Shown piece after piece: positions 22,907 through 33,860 of a stretch of DNA of 64,000 nucleotides. The notes under the pieces are model-generated. The model made no database searches and was not told the origin of the DNA. It saw only the letters and a list, made by a program, of their open reading frames with translations. Every line of letters starts with the position of its first letter. Within the stretch, counting starts at the first letter, position 1. The translations under genes were made by a program, and so were the position numbers. Source of the DNA: Pegoplata infirma (taxonomy: Eukaryota; Arthropoda; Insecta; Diptera; Anthomyiidae); contig OY992536.1 in assembly GCA_963921195.1 (NCBI GenBank), forward strand, positions 322,293,038 to 322,357,037, read 5' to 3'.

Positions 22907-23196
22907 GGCCTCTGTTCTGTCTTTCACAACTTTTCAATTCACATGAAAATTTCCGAATCACATGTAATCAAGTTTAGTGTTTTGTTGATCCCGTTTTTAT
23001 TCGAAGTTGAAATCGAATAATTAAAATTAAAAAAATTATAAGGAAAAAACTGCATTCGTTTTACTTTCACCAAATTTTATTTATGTGAAACAAAACGAAA
23101 AAGAAATTCGGATGTGAAATCTAGAATACCAAATATATTCGAAAATTTTAATTTTCACATTTTTTTATGTGAATTACTTTTTTTGGAACAGTGGCC
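22907..23196 (+). mobile_element. MITE family F, copy 2, duplication TTA
   Basis: Ends GGCCTCTGTTC and GAACAGTGGCC, with TTA on both sides (22904-22906, 23197-23199). 290 bp. Inserted into an older inverted copy of the same family. Confidence 0.85.
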
Positions 23197-23299
23197 TTAA
23201 TTATTCAATTCCTAAATTGGGCGCTAAAAATAATAAGAGGTCAAATGGGCAACAAGTGGCCGATATTTAAAAAAAAATCATAAAAATGGAACAAATAAG

Positions 23300-23480
23300 C
23301 TAAAACTTTATACAAAATATGAACCAAAAATATGCATTTATAGCAGAATATGCAAAACATGAATTTTAACCAAAATATGCAAAAATTCATGACTTTTAAA
23401 AAGCGGAATTCTTTGATGTGCAAATATATTTATCCTGAGCCAATGAAATACATATGTAAAGCAAATGGTATTTTTCCATA
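23300..23480 (-). mobile_element. Fragment of the GCATATTTT hAT-like family
   Basis: Repeats of ATATGCAAAA and AAATATGCATTT, like the subterminal zones of 30491-33471 and 60972-61580. Termini not found. Confidence 0.45.
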
Positions 23481-23509
23481 CAAAATTAATGACAGATCCT
23501 AGATACGTA

Positions 23510-23995
23510 CCCAGCAAAAACATGGTAATGAGTTGTGAAAAGTAATCATTACCAAGTTCATTATTTATAATGAGTAACCATTACCATTAACAATTTTTTA
23601 AGCCCAAAAGTAACTACTTCTCAGTAATATGTTATAAATGCACCTCTAAGTAATAATATTTCTTGCACTTGCAGTTTTTAACCTTTACAATTCAATTAAC
23701 TTAAAAAGTACTTAAAAACTTAGTAAAAATTATGCAATTTTTAAGTTTTATTAAAAACAAGTTAAATTTTAAAAGTTTTAATTTCCTAATTATTTTACTT
23801 CTTATTGGTAATGGGTTTTTACTCCTTATTTGTAATCCGAGGCAGTAACTACTTATTTATCTCCATACTCTTCACTAGTTATTTTTGTCTCACGCCCTTG
23901 TTAAAATAATTAGTGTTTCATTCAATAAGTAACTACTTATAAACATCTGTTTCGGATTACAAAACCCACTACTAGTAATGCCAATTTTTGCTGGG
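23510..23995. mobile_element. CCCAGCAAAAA-family MITE, TA duplication
   Basis: Begins CCCAGCAAAAACATGGTAAT and ends TTTTTGCTGGG, with TA before (23508-23509) and after (23996-23997). The interior has GGTAATG/CATTACC inverted words and GTCTCACGCCC, shared with 10730-11067. 486 bp, non-coding. Confidence 0.75.
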
Positions 23996-24093
23996 TATAT
24001 ATTAGACTTAAGGAAAACAAAAGATGTATTTGTATAAAATCCCTTCCTTAATGGATCAATAATCAAAAAAAATGTAATTCCAAAGAAATTCTT

Positions 24094-24219
24094 GACAGTT
24101 TGTTATTTGTTAAAAAATTGTTTTTTTACAAACTGTCTTATTATAACAACTCTGACTTTGACTTTCAAATAGAGTTGTGATAAATACGACTCTGTATTTG
24201 CAAACACAGAGTCGTATTT
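24094..24219. repeat. Three consecutive small hairpins
   Basis: Stems GACAGTTTGT/ACAAACTGTC (24094-24137), ACAACTCT/AGAGTTGT (24146-24178) and AAATACGACTCTGT/ACAGAGTCGTATTT (24182-24219, 14-bp stem, 10-nt loop). They are placed end to end inside the element at 22293-24365. Confidence 0.75.
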
Positions 24220-25260
24220 TGTAAATACATGTGTCTCCGCTAAGTTCGAACGCAATATATATTTTTTTTCGAACAAAGCAATTCGTCACGGTTTCATGAA
24301 CGCTTCAAAAATTGGAAACGGAATTGTATTTCGTTTCCAATCCAATTTCGTTGTGGATTCATAAACGACATGTATATTACACAAAATAGATTCGTAAATT
24401 ACAAAAATAAATTCGTACATATTAGATATATTTTTTAAAAAAAGCACGTGTTTCGATCTCTTCAAGATCTTGTCAAGACTATATAGCAAAACATAAACAA
24501 TCCACACTGCAAGTAGCATAAAAAATAATAGTAAATTAAGTATTTTTGTAAATTTACAAAAAAGTTGTTCAATTTTAAAGAATTTTATTTAAAATTTTTC
24601 TTAAAAAAAAACAATCTTTCACAAATTTTCTAACAAAAATTTTTTTCCGACACAAACATTTGTTGGCATTTTTTTTTTTGCTTTTTGAAATTAAGAAATT
24701 CATTAAAAATGCATTAAGAAAAAATAGATCTTAAAAAAAAATTTCGAAGTTCAAAAATAACTGAAAATTTTCTAATTGTAAGTCCTAGGCCTTTTTATAT
24801 GAAAGGGTTCAAAGTTTGTGATGGGTCATTGCGTTCCGTGTGACATGCCACGTGACCTATCAAGGACCGGTCACTTTTCCTGCAGGGAAATAAAAAATGT
24901 CCATAATTACGAAATATTTTCGTATGTTTCGTAAATTTACGAAAGTCCGGACTAATTTATTTTTCGTAATATAAAGTAAATTTTCGTATATTTTACGAAA
25001 AAAGTAAGTACGAAATTTTATTTCGTAAAATGTTGCATGGATTTTTTTCGGTGTAAAAATAAAAATGTGAAAGTTTTTTAAATAAAAAAAAAAAAATATT
25101 GATAAATTTTCAGCAAATTTTTACTTGACACAATTAAAAACTTAATTAAAAGTAGCGAACAATTTTGATTAATGTTTTAATTCTGTCAATTAAAAATTTA
25201 CTCAAATTTCTTTGCATACATTTAATACATTTTTATTAAAAGTTTACTCAATACTATTAA

Positions 25261-25386
25261 GGTTGGATTACTCAATGCTCCGTTATAAATAACTTTCCGT
25301 TAAATTTAACTTTTTCATACAAGTTTTGACATAAGGCTCCATTAAATCGGCAGTAAGCAGCTAACTTTTCATTGAGTAATCCGCCC
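25261..25386. mobile_element. 126-bp MITE, duplication TAA
   Basis: The left end GGTTGGATTACTCAATG and right end CATTGAGTAATCCGCCC pair over 17 bp with two mismatches. TAA flanks both sides (25258-25260, 25387-25389). The empty site occurs near 5737 (ACTATTAAATCG). GG-starting TIR with a TAA duplication points to PIF/Harbinger. Confidence 0.85.
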
Positions 25387-25650
25387 TAAATCGTTTAGTG
25401 GTGCAAAATTAAGTATTTTTTTTACTAAATTTTTATTCTGATTTAAGAAAATTAATAAACAAATTTTGCAAAGGCTTCTTTCGGCAACCAGCGGTCAAAG
25501 TTAGAAAAAAAATTATTTTTTACGACCAAAATTCATGTCCGAATTTTTTAATTAAATTCTCCTAGGCCTAAAAGTGATCTGAGGCCAATCGGGTTAAATT
25601 AATCAGAGGCGCGTAGCGATTAAAGTTTTGCATTTTTGAAAATTAAAAAA

Positions 25651-26393
25651 AAAAGCAAGTGAGTGTTAAGTTCGGCTGTGCCGAATATTTGATACCCTCC
25701 AACATATTAAAAAAAATATAAAAAAAACAATTCCATAGGCGTTTTTTGGGGGAAGGGACTAGGTGAGGAGGTGTGGTGAGGGGTAGTGAGGGGTGGTGAG
25801 GGATACCTTCCCCATAGCGATAAATGTTTACTAATTTATTTATTATACTTTTTATAACTAAAGTTATACCATTTTTTCATTATTTTAATGATTTTTTTAA
25901 ATCCACGCCCAAAAAAGGGGGCGGGCCGAAAATCTCAAATTTTCTAGTGACCCTGGGTCTAAGAGCAGGACTTTGAACTGGTTCTGACATAAAAACATTT
26001 CATTTCCCAGCAAAAACTTGATAATGGGTACACCTTCCCGTCTCGATTACCTGGTATTGGCTTTGAATTCTACTAACTACCATAAGCATTACTTTACGCT
26101 TAAAAAGGCTAAATATGGTTACCTCCAATGACATCACAATGTTAAAGTAATTAACACTGAAATTAGGATGTAACTTGTTACTTATATTTTTGCTAATCCC
26201 AAAAATAGCAGTAAAATTACGTTTTTTAAAGGTTGGTTTAGCCCCTCATCCGATTTTGCCCATTTCCGAACTTTGCAGGCCTATGACCATGAGATATTTT
26301 CTTTCCAATTTTCAAGATTCTAGCTCATTTGTTTTGAAATGAATTGTGTTTAATACACATGGATGAGCGGACATTCGTGGTTGGAGGGTATAC
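25651..26393 (-). mobile_element. DINE-like element, family A'
   Basis: Starts AGCAAGTGAGTGTTAAG, TTCGGCTGTGCCGAA, TGATACCCTCCAAC. Carries GGCGTTTTTTGGGGG and AAATCCACGCCC blocks and ends GAGCGGACATTCG, GGTTGGAGGGTATAC. The 16401-16820 segment is its reverse. A CCCAGCAAAAA MITE remnant lies inside at about 26006-26207. Confidence 0.75.
26006..26207. mobile_element. Decayed CCCAGCAAAAA-family MITE
   Basis: Starts CCCAGCAAAAACTTGATAAT and ends near TATATTTTTGCTAA, a degraded form of TTTTTGCTGGG. It interrupts the family A' element. Confidence 0.5.
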
Positions 26394-26438
26394 AAATTTG
26401 GTAATTTGTGACATATTTATTAATTTTTATGCGCTGAG

Positions 26439-26936
26439 CACAAATATAAAAAAAAAATTAAATCGGTCGAACGGTTTTTGAGATATCGCTTTTTGAAATT
26501 TGCAACAAAAAAATACTGTTTTTTCCTACGTTCAAGAAACTTATTGTAAGAAAATCCGAAAATTTCTTTCCCTTGACCTTTTCATAGAGCTTTTTCATTT
26601 TTCAAAAATCCACAATATTAATGAACATTTTCTGAAAAATCAAAACTATGATCAAAGATTTTAAATGATCGAATTTGGTTCAAATTAGTTTTAAATGAAA
26701 GTTATAGAGCCTCAGAAAAATTTTCATTTAAAACTAAGTTGAACCAAATTCGATAATTTAAACCCTTCGATCATAGCTTTGGGTAAAGGGAAAGACATTT
26801 TGAAATTTTTTTAAATAAATTTCTTAAACGTAGGAAAAAAAGGTTGTTTTTGCAAATTTCAAATAGCGATATCTCGAAAACCGTTTAACTGATTTTATTT
26901 TTTTTTTATATTCGTGTTCAGCGCATAAACAGACTT
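26439..26936. repeat. ~500-bp palindrome
   Basis: Left arm ATGCGCTGAGCACAAATAT, GGTTTTTGAGATATCGC, CCTACGTTCAAGAAA, GAATTTGGTTCAA. The right arm is their complement. The centre is near 26710 with a short loop. Arms are diverged but clear. Fold-back type. Confidence 0.8.
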
Positions 26937-26962
26937 GAACCAGAACACATTCACATGAAAGT

Positions 26963-27244
26963 AGAGGCAGAATATAGAAAAACTGCGTTCTCAGTTTTTC
27001 ATCTGGGGATCTATTCTTCTTTTTAAAGGACTTCAAAGTTTTGAGGATATAAACATTTTTAAATGTTTTTTTTTTTAATATTTTTATTTTTTAATATTTT
27101 ATTATGGCAATATGGATATCAGATAAAAAGGGAGAATCTTTAAAAATGAAAACAATTTTTTTCGATATTCTCAAGGATATGAAAGGATAAAATTTTCAAA
27201 GGACACTAAAAACTGAGAACGCAGTTTTTCTATATTCTGCCTCT
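26963..27244. mobile_element. MITE with ~37-bp perfect TIR
   Basis: AGAGGCAGAATATAGAAAAA continuing through CTGCGTTCTCAGTTTTT is repeated inverted at 27208-27244 without a mismatch. 282 bp. A clear target duplication is not seen. Confidence 0.8.
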
Positions 27245-27305
27245 TTTTTCATGCATATGTGTTTAAGTAGGGTTCAATTCCAAGTTTACTTGTTACACGG
27301 TATAG

Positions 27306-29259
27306 TATAGGGGCATTCCATGTGAAATCGGACACTTTGAAAAACTTTTTTTTTAGATTTTCCCAATTTGTTTACAGTTTTTAGTACCCTTCGAAAACTC
27401 CTTTGTGGTAAATTTTCAGATTTTTTTGATGACCCGTTCAAAAGATATCGAATTTTTAAAAATTGGTAGTTTGTTCCTTTACTCAAACTTCTTTTAATCA
27501 TAACTTCTTCAATAATGGTCCAAATTTCAAATTTTTTTTTTCAAAATTTTTGTTTTTCTAAGTACTTTCTAAAAAAAAATCCCAAAAAATTCTTAAAAGC
27601 GCTCTAGTATGCGATTTTTAAGTTTTAAAATTTAAATCTCATTTTTGAAACTGTTTGTACTCTTCGATTTTTTTGTAATTTTTTTGTGTAAAACTTCTAT
27701 CAATTCTACAAATTTTTTGCCCAGGACGATCGTGGGATAACGATTATTACTATTTTTTAAAATTTTTTGAAAAAATTTATTGTAATTTTCCAATCTTAAA
27801 ATCATTTCTACTGCTCCAATGGTGCGTCATAGAGGGGTCCTTTATAAGACCGACCCCCATTAATTTTTACGTCTTAACATTTATTTGGAACAAACTAATA
27901 CCCTATCTCCAATTTCTAAGGGGGCTCCCACACAAAACGACATTTTTTTAAATTTGTTCCAACCGCTCTAACTGCCCTAATAGTGCCCTTAGAGCAACAA
28001 AATGTATGATCGACCCACAATATTTTTTTAGTCCAAACATTTTCTCTGAACACACCTACCCTCTATCTTTAACTGTTAAGGCGGTCCCCATACATTTTTT
28101 TTTATTTTTTGAAAATTTGTTTTATTTAATCAGCTTCTACCGGTCCAATGGTGCGTCCGAGAGGGGTCATTAGTGAGACCGACCCTCATTTATTTTTACC
28201 CTACAACATTTTTTCAAAACATACCTACGCCCTATCTCCACTCCCTAAGTAGGCTCCCATACAAAATTACATTTTTATAAAATTTGCTCCAACTGTTATT
28301 TGTATGGGAGCCTACTTAGGGAGTGGAGATAGAGCGTAGGTGTGTTTTGAAAAAATGTTGTAGGGTAAAAAAAAATGGGGGTCGGTCTCACTAATGACCC
28401 CTCTCGGACGCACCATTGGACCGGTAGAAGCTGATTAAATAAAACAAATTTACAAAAAATAAAAAAATTGTATGGGGACCGCCTTAACAGTTAAAGATAG
28501 AGGGTAGGTGTGTTCAGAGAAAATGTTTGGACGAAAAAAATATTGTGGGTCGGTCATACATTTTGTTGCTCTAAGGGCACTATTAGGGCAGTTAGAGCGG
28601 TTGGAACAAATTTTAAAAAATGTCGTTTTGTGTGGGAGCCCCCTTAGAAATTGGAGATAGGGTATTAGTTTGTTCCAAAGAAATGTTAAGACGTACAAAT
28701 TAATGGGGGTCGGTCTTATAAAGGACCCCTCTATGACGCACCATTGGAGCAGTAGAAATGATTTTAAGATTGGAAAATTACAATAAAATTTTTTCAAAAA
28801 ATTTTAAAAAATAGTAATAATCGTTATCCCACGATCGTCCTGGGCAAAAAATTTGTAGAATTGATAGAAGTTTTACACAAAAAAATTACAAAAAAATCGA
28901 AGAGTACAAACAGTTTCAAAAATGAGATTTAAATTTAAAAACTTAAAAATCGCATACTAGAGCGCTTTTAAGAATTTTTTGGGATTTTTTTTTAGAAAGT
29001 ACTTAGAAAAACAAAAATTTTGAAAAAAAAAAATTTGAAATTTGGACCATTATTGAAGAAGTTATGATTAAAAGAAGTTTGAGTAAAGGAACAAACTACC
29101 AATTTTTAAAAGTTCGATATCTTTTGAACGGGTCATCAAAAAAATCTGAAAATTTACCACGAAGGAGTTTTCGAAGGGTAATAAAAACTGTAAGCAAATT
29201 GGGAAAATCTAAAAAAAAAGTTTTTCAAAGTGTCCGATTTCACATGGAATGCCCCTATA
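27306..29259. mobile_element. 1.95-kb near-perfect palindrome (giant fold-back)
   Basis: Arms of about 960 bp are separated by a 33-bp loop (28266-28298). The outer ends are TATAGGGGCATTCCATGTG and its complement. A sampled 59-bp stretch (27361-27419) differs from its partner at 3 positions. Each arm contains about three ~150-190-bp repeats with GTATGGGAGCC, GGAGATAGGGT, GGGGTCGGTC and GTGCG(T)C words, also found at 15588-16290 and 53990-54440. Mirrored frames at 27286 (minus) and 29064 (plus) are nearly the same peptide, an artefact of the palindrome. Confidence 0.9.
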
Positions 29260-29416
29260 GTATCCCTGATCGTATCGAAACTCGGATATTTTTTTTAACT
29301 TTTCCAATATTAAGTCACTTGTTGGTTTCTAGGACTTGGACAGCAAATATAAAAAATGCACATACTTCGAGAAGTCGATTTGATCAAATTTTTCTGACGT
29401 CTGTTTCTAAAAGTTT

Positions 29417-29471
29417 GAATTTTAACGAGTAGTGTAATATATATGATTTTTAACGAGTAGTGTAATATATA
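29417..29471 (+). repeat. Two-copy short tandem repeat
   Basis: TTTTAACGAGTAGTGTAATA occurs twice in succession, with a spacing of about 30 bp. Confidence 0.85.
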
Positions 29472-29479
29472 ATTCAATT

Positions 29480-30229
29480 TCAAATTTTGTTATATTTCTG
29501 TTTAATGACTCAAATTTCCAATTTGAACTTTTAGTACCACCCTAATAAACAAACATGCCATTTTGCTAAAAAAAAATAACAGCCAACATGTATCAATAAC
29601 AAAAATTTAAACATTTGTATTCATATTGTATTCCAATTCCAATCCTATTCGTATATTGATCATGATGGTTTCATTTTCTTCATATACGAATTCGTAGAAA
29701 TATCAATTGGTTATTTCTGTATTTTTTTCTGTGGTTGTTGTTAAAGGGAGTAGGAATTTTATGGTTGCCACAATGGCAGCCTGAAAGGCACTTATGGACA
29801 TATGAGGCATTCCTTTGATGTGAAAGCTATTCAGCACGAATGAACAATAAAAAAATCTAAAAGTTTCAATACAAAGTTCAATTTTTTTTTATAAAGCTGA
29901 CAAATTTTATAACACTGAACATTTTTCTTTTTATTGTTCTCTCATTTTTAATTAAAATGTTGTCATATTAACAAAAAAGTTAATTGTATTGACGAAGAAA
30001 ATAATTGATTTTTTTTTATTCAGCAATAATATTTATTAATATAATTAAATTACTTGTAAATATCCAACAACTCAAAAATTTTTTTCTTTAAATGTGATAA
30101 AAAAAAACTTGCTTTTTTTATAAATATCAAAGTAATAATGAAAAAACATTTTCGCTCGTAATAATTGTTTAAAAATTAATTTATTATGCTTTTTGCAATA
30201 AAGTAACACACTTTTATAATTATTTAAGC
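29480..30229. other. Intergenic DNA, no gene seen
   Basis: AT-rich, with no internal match to the window's repeats and no coding signal. Confidence 0.35.
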
Positions 30230-30939
30230 ATTTTTTTTTTTTTTTTGAAAAATTTTAAAAAATATAAGTAAGTTGATTTTTTTCTAGTTCAAACATTAAA
30301 AATTTGAAAATAGTAAAAGAAATTAAATTCAGTTATCAACTCATTCCAACGACCCAAACAAAAATCATAATTTTCAAAATGCAGTAAAAAATATGCGTTT
30401 TAAAAATTCTTTTGACCACCAATTTTTTGTAAACAATGAAAATATATTATTGTCTATTAATTAAAGTAAACCTAAGTGAATGGTAATGAGTAGGGATGAG
30501 ATTTCCATGCAAAGTATGTTTTTTGTCCATAGTCTAAAAACGATATCGACCAATTATCTTTCCGAATCAAGAAATTTACGTTAAAATGGCGTCGATTTGA
30601 GTTTGCATATTTTGGTGAAAATGCATAGTTTTGCATATTTTAGTTTTAAGTGCATATTTTGTGTATATTTCCAATTTTTAAGTGCATATTTTTGCATATT
30701 TTGGTATAACTTAGCAAAAACACAAATTAAAATTTATTTTTTCAAAAACTATTTTAAATTCTAAAAGTTTATTTTGTAAACAAACAAAAAAAAAACATTT
30801 TTTATACCCTCCACTTAGTGATAGAGGGTATATATAAGTTTGTCATTCCGTATGTAACACATTGAAATATTGGTTTAGGACCCCATAAAGTATATATATT
30901 CATGATCCTTGATCGATTTTAAGTCGATCTAGCGATGTC

Positions 30940-30942
<3 letters not shown>

Positions 30943-30971
<29 letters not shown>

Positions 30972-30992
30972 CGTCTGTCTGTCTGTCTGTTG
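30943..30992 (+). repeat. (GTCT)n tetranucleotide tract
   Basis: About twelve tetranucleotides GTCT with GTCC interruptions, an expanded form of the GTCCGTCTGTC motif in this element family. Confidence 0.9.
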
Positions 30993-31599
30993 AAATCACG
31001 TTTTTGGCAATAATACGGAACCGATTTAAACGCTTGGGGTACCAAAAGTTGCGGAATTTATCCAGGCAGACTCTACTGTATTTTTTTTTTAAATCGGTTA
31101 AGTATTTTAAAAGTTATGAGTGAATTCGTAAAAAAAGTCATTATTTTTTTTAACATAACCCTAAATTAACTCATATTTTGTGTAAATACAAACGGAAATG
31201 AAAAAAAAAAAAACTGAGAAAAAGGAAAAAAATCTTTACAAAAAAGCTTAAAAATATGTAAAACAATATTTAAATTTAATTTAAAAATGTTTTTTAAGAA
31301 AAAAGTTCTTTAAGAAATAATAAAAAAAATATTTTAAAAAGTTTTCATTGATAATCATTTGTATGTACAAAGCATGTGTGTGTGTGTCCCTTTTTTTTGC
31401 TTCGTCATATTGACGGGGTTGCCAGACTTTTTTTGGCTTTGTCGCAAACTCGGATGTAAAATATCGCCAAAATTCAATTTTGTTTAGATTTCTTAAAAAA
31501 AAAATATTTTAATTTAAAAAAAATAAATTTTGTTAAATAATAAAAAACAGAAATAAACTTTTTGGCAAAAATCGCCCAAATCCGGAAAATCTATGTATA

Positions 31600-32440
31600 T
31601 AAAAGAGCAATGTGACTAACTGACTGGCATACTCATTCATCATCGCCCAGCCCAAACTGCTGAAGCTAGAGACTTGAAATTTGGACTGTAGGTCCAAATA
31701 TAGATCCACTATGGCTGGAGTTTTGCCAAGGTTAATTCTAAGGCGATAAAGGGGACAAAAACTGTACTTTTGGTACTTTTTAAATATCGTGATTAATGAT
31801 CATAGAGACTTGAAATTTGGACTGTATGTTCACCTCCCGGAATATAGATCCATTAAGGCTGGATTTTTGCCAGTGTTGATTCTAATGGGTTAAAAAGGGT
31901 AAAAAACTGTACTTTTGGTGCTTTTTATATCTCCTGAAATAATGGTCATAGAAACTTAAAACTTGGACAGTATGTTCACATCCTGGAATATAGATCCAGT
32001 ACGGCTGGATTGTTGCCAATGTTGATTCCAAGGGGGTAAAAAGGGTAAAAATCTGTACTTTTGGTTTTTTTATATTTCCTTAAAAAATTGTCACATATAC
32101 TTGAAATTTGGACTGTATGTTCACCTCCCGAATTTAGATCCCACAAGGCTGGGTTTTTGCCAATGATGATTCTTATAGGGTAAAAAGGGTAAAAATATGT
32201 ACTTTTATTACATTTTATATTTCTTAAATAATGGTACTAGAAATTTGAAATTTGCAATGTCGGTTCACCTCCCGGAAAAAAGATTCACTAAGGCGTGTTT
32301 TTAGCCAATGTTGATTCTACGGGGGTAAAAAAAGTACCTTTGGTACTTTTTTTTTATTTACTGAAATAATGGTTATTCAAACTTGAAATTTAAATGTAGG
32401 ATCCTTTAGTGAAATAAAACATTCTGGAACAAGTACGTTC
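31600..32440 (+). repeat. ~145-bp tandem repeats, about six copies
   Basis: Each copy has CTTGAAATTTGGACTGTA, TTCACCTCCCGGAATATAG, ATCCACTAAGGCTGG, TTTTTGCCAATGTTGATTC, GGGTAAAAAGGGTAAAAA and GTACTTTTGGTACTTTTTA. Copies start near 31673, 31808, 31955, 32100, 32238 and 32378, and diverge from one another. The last phrase resembles the 16-bp unit that follows. Confidence 0.85.
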
Positions 32441-32459
32441 CGAAAATTCTGTACCGTTT

Positions 32460-33090
32460 TAAAAAAGTACCTTTTATAAAAAGTACCTTTTATAAAATGT
32501 ACCTTTTATAAAAAGTACCTTTTATAAAATGTACCTTTTATAAAAAGTACCTTTTATAAAAAGTTTCTTTTATAAAAAGTTCCTTTTATAAAAAGTACCT
32601 TTTATAAAATGTACCTTTTATAAAAAGTACCTTTTATAAAAAGTACCTTTTATAAAAGTACCTTTTATAAAAAGTACCTTTTATAAAAAGTACCTTTTAT
32701 AAAAAGTACCTTTTATAAAAAGTACTTTTTATAAAAAGTAGCTTTTATAAAAAGTACCTTTTATAAAAAGTACCTTTTATAAAAAGTACCTTTTATAAAA
32801 AGAACCATTTATAAAAGCACCTTTTATAATAAGTACCCTTTATAAAAAGTACCTTTCATAAAAAGTACCTTTTATAAAAAGTGCCTTTTATAAAAAGTAC
32901 CTTTTATAAAAAGTACTTTTTATAAAAAGTACCTTTTATAAAAAGTACCTTTTATAAAAAGTACCTTTTATAAAAGTACCTTTTATATAAAAGTATCCTT
33001 TATAAAAAGTACCTATTATAAAAAGTACCTTTTATTAAAAGTACCTTTTATAAAAAGTACCTTTTATTGAAAGTACCTTTTATAAAAAGT
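32460..33090 (+). repeat. 16-bp tandem array, ~39 copies
   Basis: Unit AAAAAGTACCTTTTAT, a near palindrome around GTAC. Point variants (AAAATGTACC, AGTTCC, AGTACT) and one-base length changes are scattered, so homogenisation is only partial. It lies inside the DINE-like element and repeats at the window start. Confidence 0.95.
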
Positions 33091-33860
33091 GCCGGAAGTA
33101 CACTTTTTGGTACTTTGTTATTTCCTGAGGTATAAATAAAACAAACTTTTTTGTTTTTTAAATCATTACATTGGTGGAGGGTATTTAAAGATTCGGCACA
33201 GCCGAATATAGCTTTCTTACTTGTTTCTTATTAATTTTTTTTTTGTAGATTGTCTGAATTTCTAAAAAAAATCTTGCTTATATAAAGTTTTAAATCTTAT
33301 TATTTAAGTCCGGTGTTATTTTTCGCTTTTTAAGAAGTTTTTCGTATGAAAATAAAATTTTTATTGTACACATTTTATTTTTTTAGTGCATATTTTTAGG
33401 TTTTTTAGTGCATATTTTAGATTTTTTAGCGCATATTTTAGATTTTTTAGTGCATGAAAATCTCATCCCTAGTAATGAGATATGAAAATAATTACAAATT
33501 TGCTTTGTTTGCAAAAAAATTGGTGATCAAAAGAATTGGAGGTCAAAAAATGCATATTTCTTTACTGCATTTAAAAATATTTTTTTTTGGTAGAAAAAAT
33601 GAGTTGATAACTGAATTTAAACTATTGTAATATTTTTTAAATTTTTCATATTTGAACTGGAAAAAAATCACCTTAGAAATATTTTTAAAAATTTTCTAAA
33701 AAACGTCTACAAATAGTTTCATTTTCAAGCGCGACCCTCATATCTCATTTAATATTTGCTCAATCTTGACGCTATCAAGCTTAAATTAAAGCTTGAAAAT
33801 TTTGCAATACATATAGCATTTTTTTAAATAATAGTCGATTGATTTTGATAAGGTGTTTTA

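Larger units (their letters stand above)
22293..24365. mobile_element. TIR element with CGTTTATGAA ends
   Basis: The left end CGGGGCGTTTATGAAACC pairs with the right end GGATTCATAAACGACATG. Words CAATCCAATTCCAATCG and GTTTCCAATCCAATTTCG lie near the ends. The uninterrupted target TTTTCTATATTATACA is seen in the first tandem copy at 22102. It contains two F MITEs, a T-family fragment, a CCCAGCAAAAA MITE and three hairpins. Confidence 0.7.
21947..25047. mobile_element. TACGAAA-rich element with tandem ~225-bp units
   Basis: Filled with TTTCGTA and TACGAAA words, forming many small dyads. Two direct copies of a ~225-bp unit (from 21957 and 22185) contain TTTCGTACATTG and AATTCGTACATATTAGATAT. 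The second is split by the element at 22293-24365. Further TTCGTAA/TTACGAA words occur at 24905-25030. The ends are approximate (AAATTCATGCC / GCATGGATTTTT). Confidence 0.55.
21732..25443. mobile_element. AT-rich element family E, heavily nested copy
   Basis: Matches 4650-5807 at both ends: AATTGACGCAATTAAAAA near 21796 and ACTTGACACAATTAAAAAC near 25122. Between them lie a 3.1-kb insertion (21947-25047) and, further right, a 126-bp MITE (25261-25386). The right TIR is truncated. Confidence 0.65.
30800..33226 (+). mobile_element. DINE-like element, family A, enlarged by tandem arrays
   Basis: The start TTTATACCCTCCACTTAGTG, GATAGAGGGTATATATAAG and GATCTAGCGATGTCCGTC leads to a long (GTCT)n run. 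It ends GGAGGGTATTTAAAGATTCG, GCACAGCCGAATATAGC, TTTCTTACTTGTTT. At 2.4 kb it is about four times the 0.6-kb copy at 5019-5632. The extra length is the 145-bp and 16-bp arrays. Confidence 0.8.
30491..33471. mobile_element. hAT-like element, 8-bp duplication GTAATGAG
   Basis: Ends TAGGGATGAGATTTCCATGC and GCATGAAAATCTCATCCCTA. GTAATGAG is exact on both sides (30483-30490, 33472-33479). Subterminal zones are filled with TGCATATTTT words. A DINE-like element occupies the middle. A short copy lies at 60972-61580. No transposase. Confidence 0.9.
30230..33715. mobile_element. Fold-back element split at its centre by a hAT-like element
   Basis: The left arm (TAGTTCAAACATTAAAAATT, CAGTTATCAACTCATT, TTTTGACCACCAATTTTTT) is mirrored at 33513-33690 (AAAAAATTGGTGATCAAAAG, GAGTTGATAACTGAATT, TTTGAACTGG). 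The only sequence between arms other than the insertion is about 60 bp. Confidence 0.7.

Noticed and set aside
27286..29432. Two similar basic peptides on opposite strands (71 and 122 codons)
   Set aside because: They are the two arms of the giant palindrome; similarity comes from the inverted repeat, not gene duplication.
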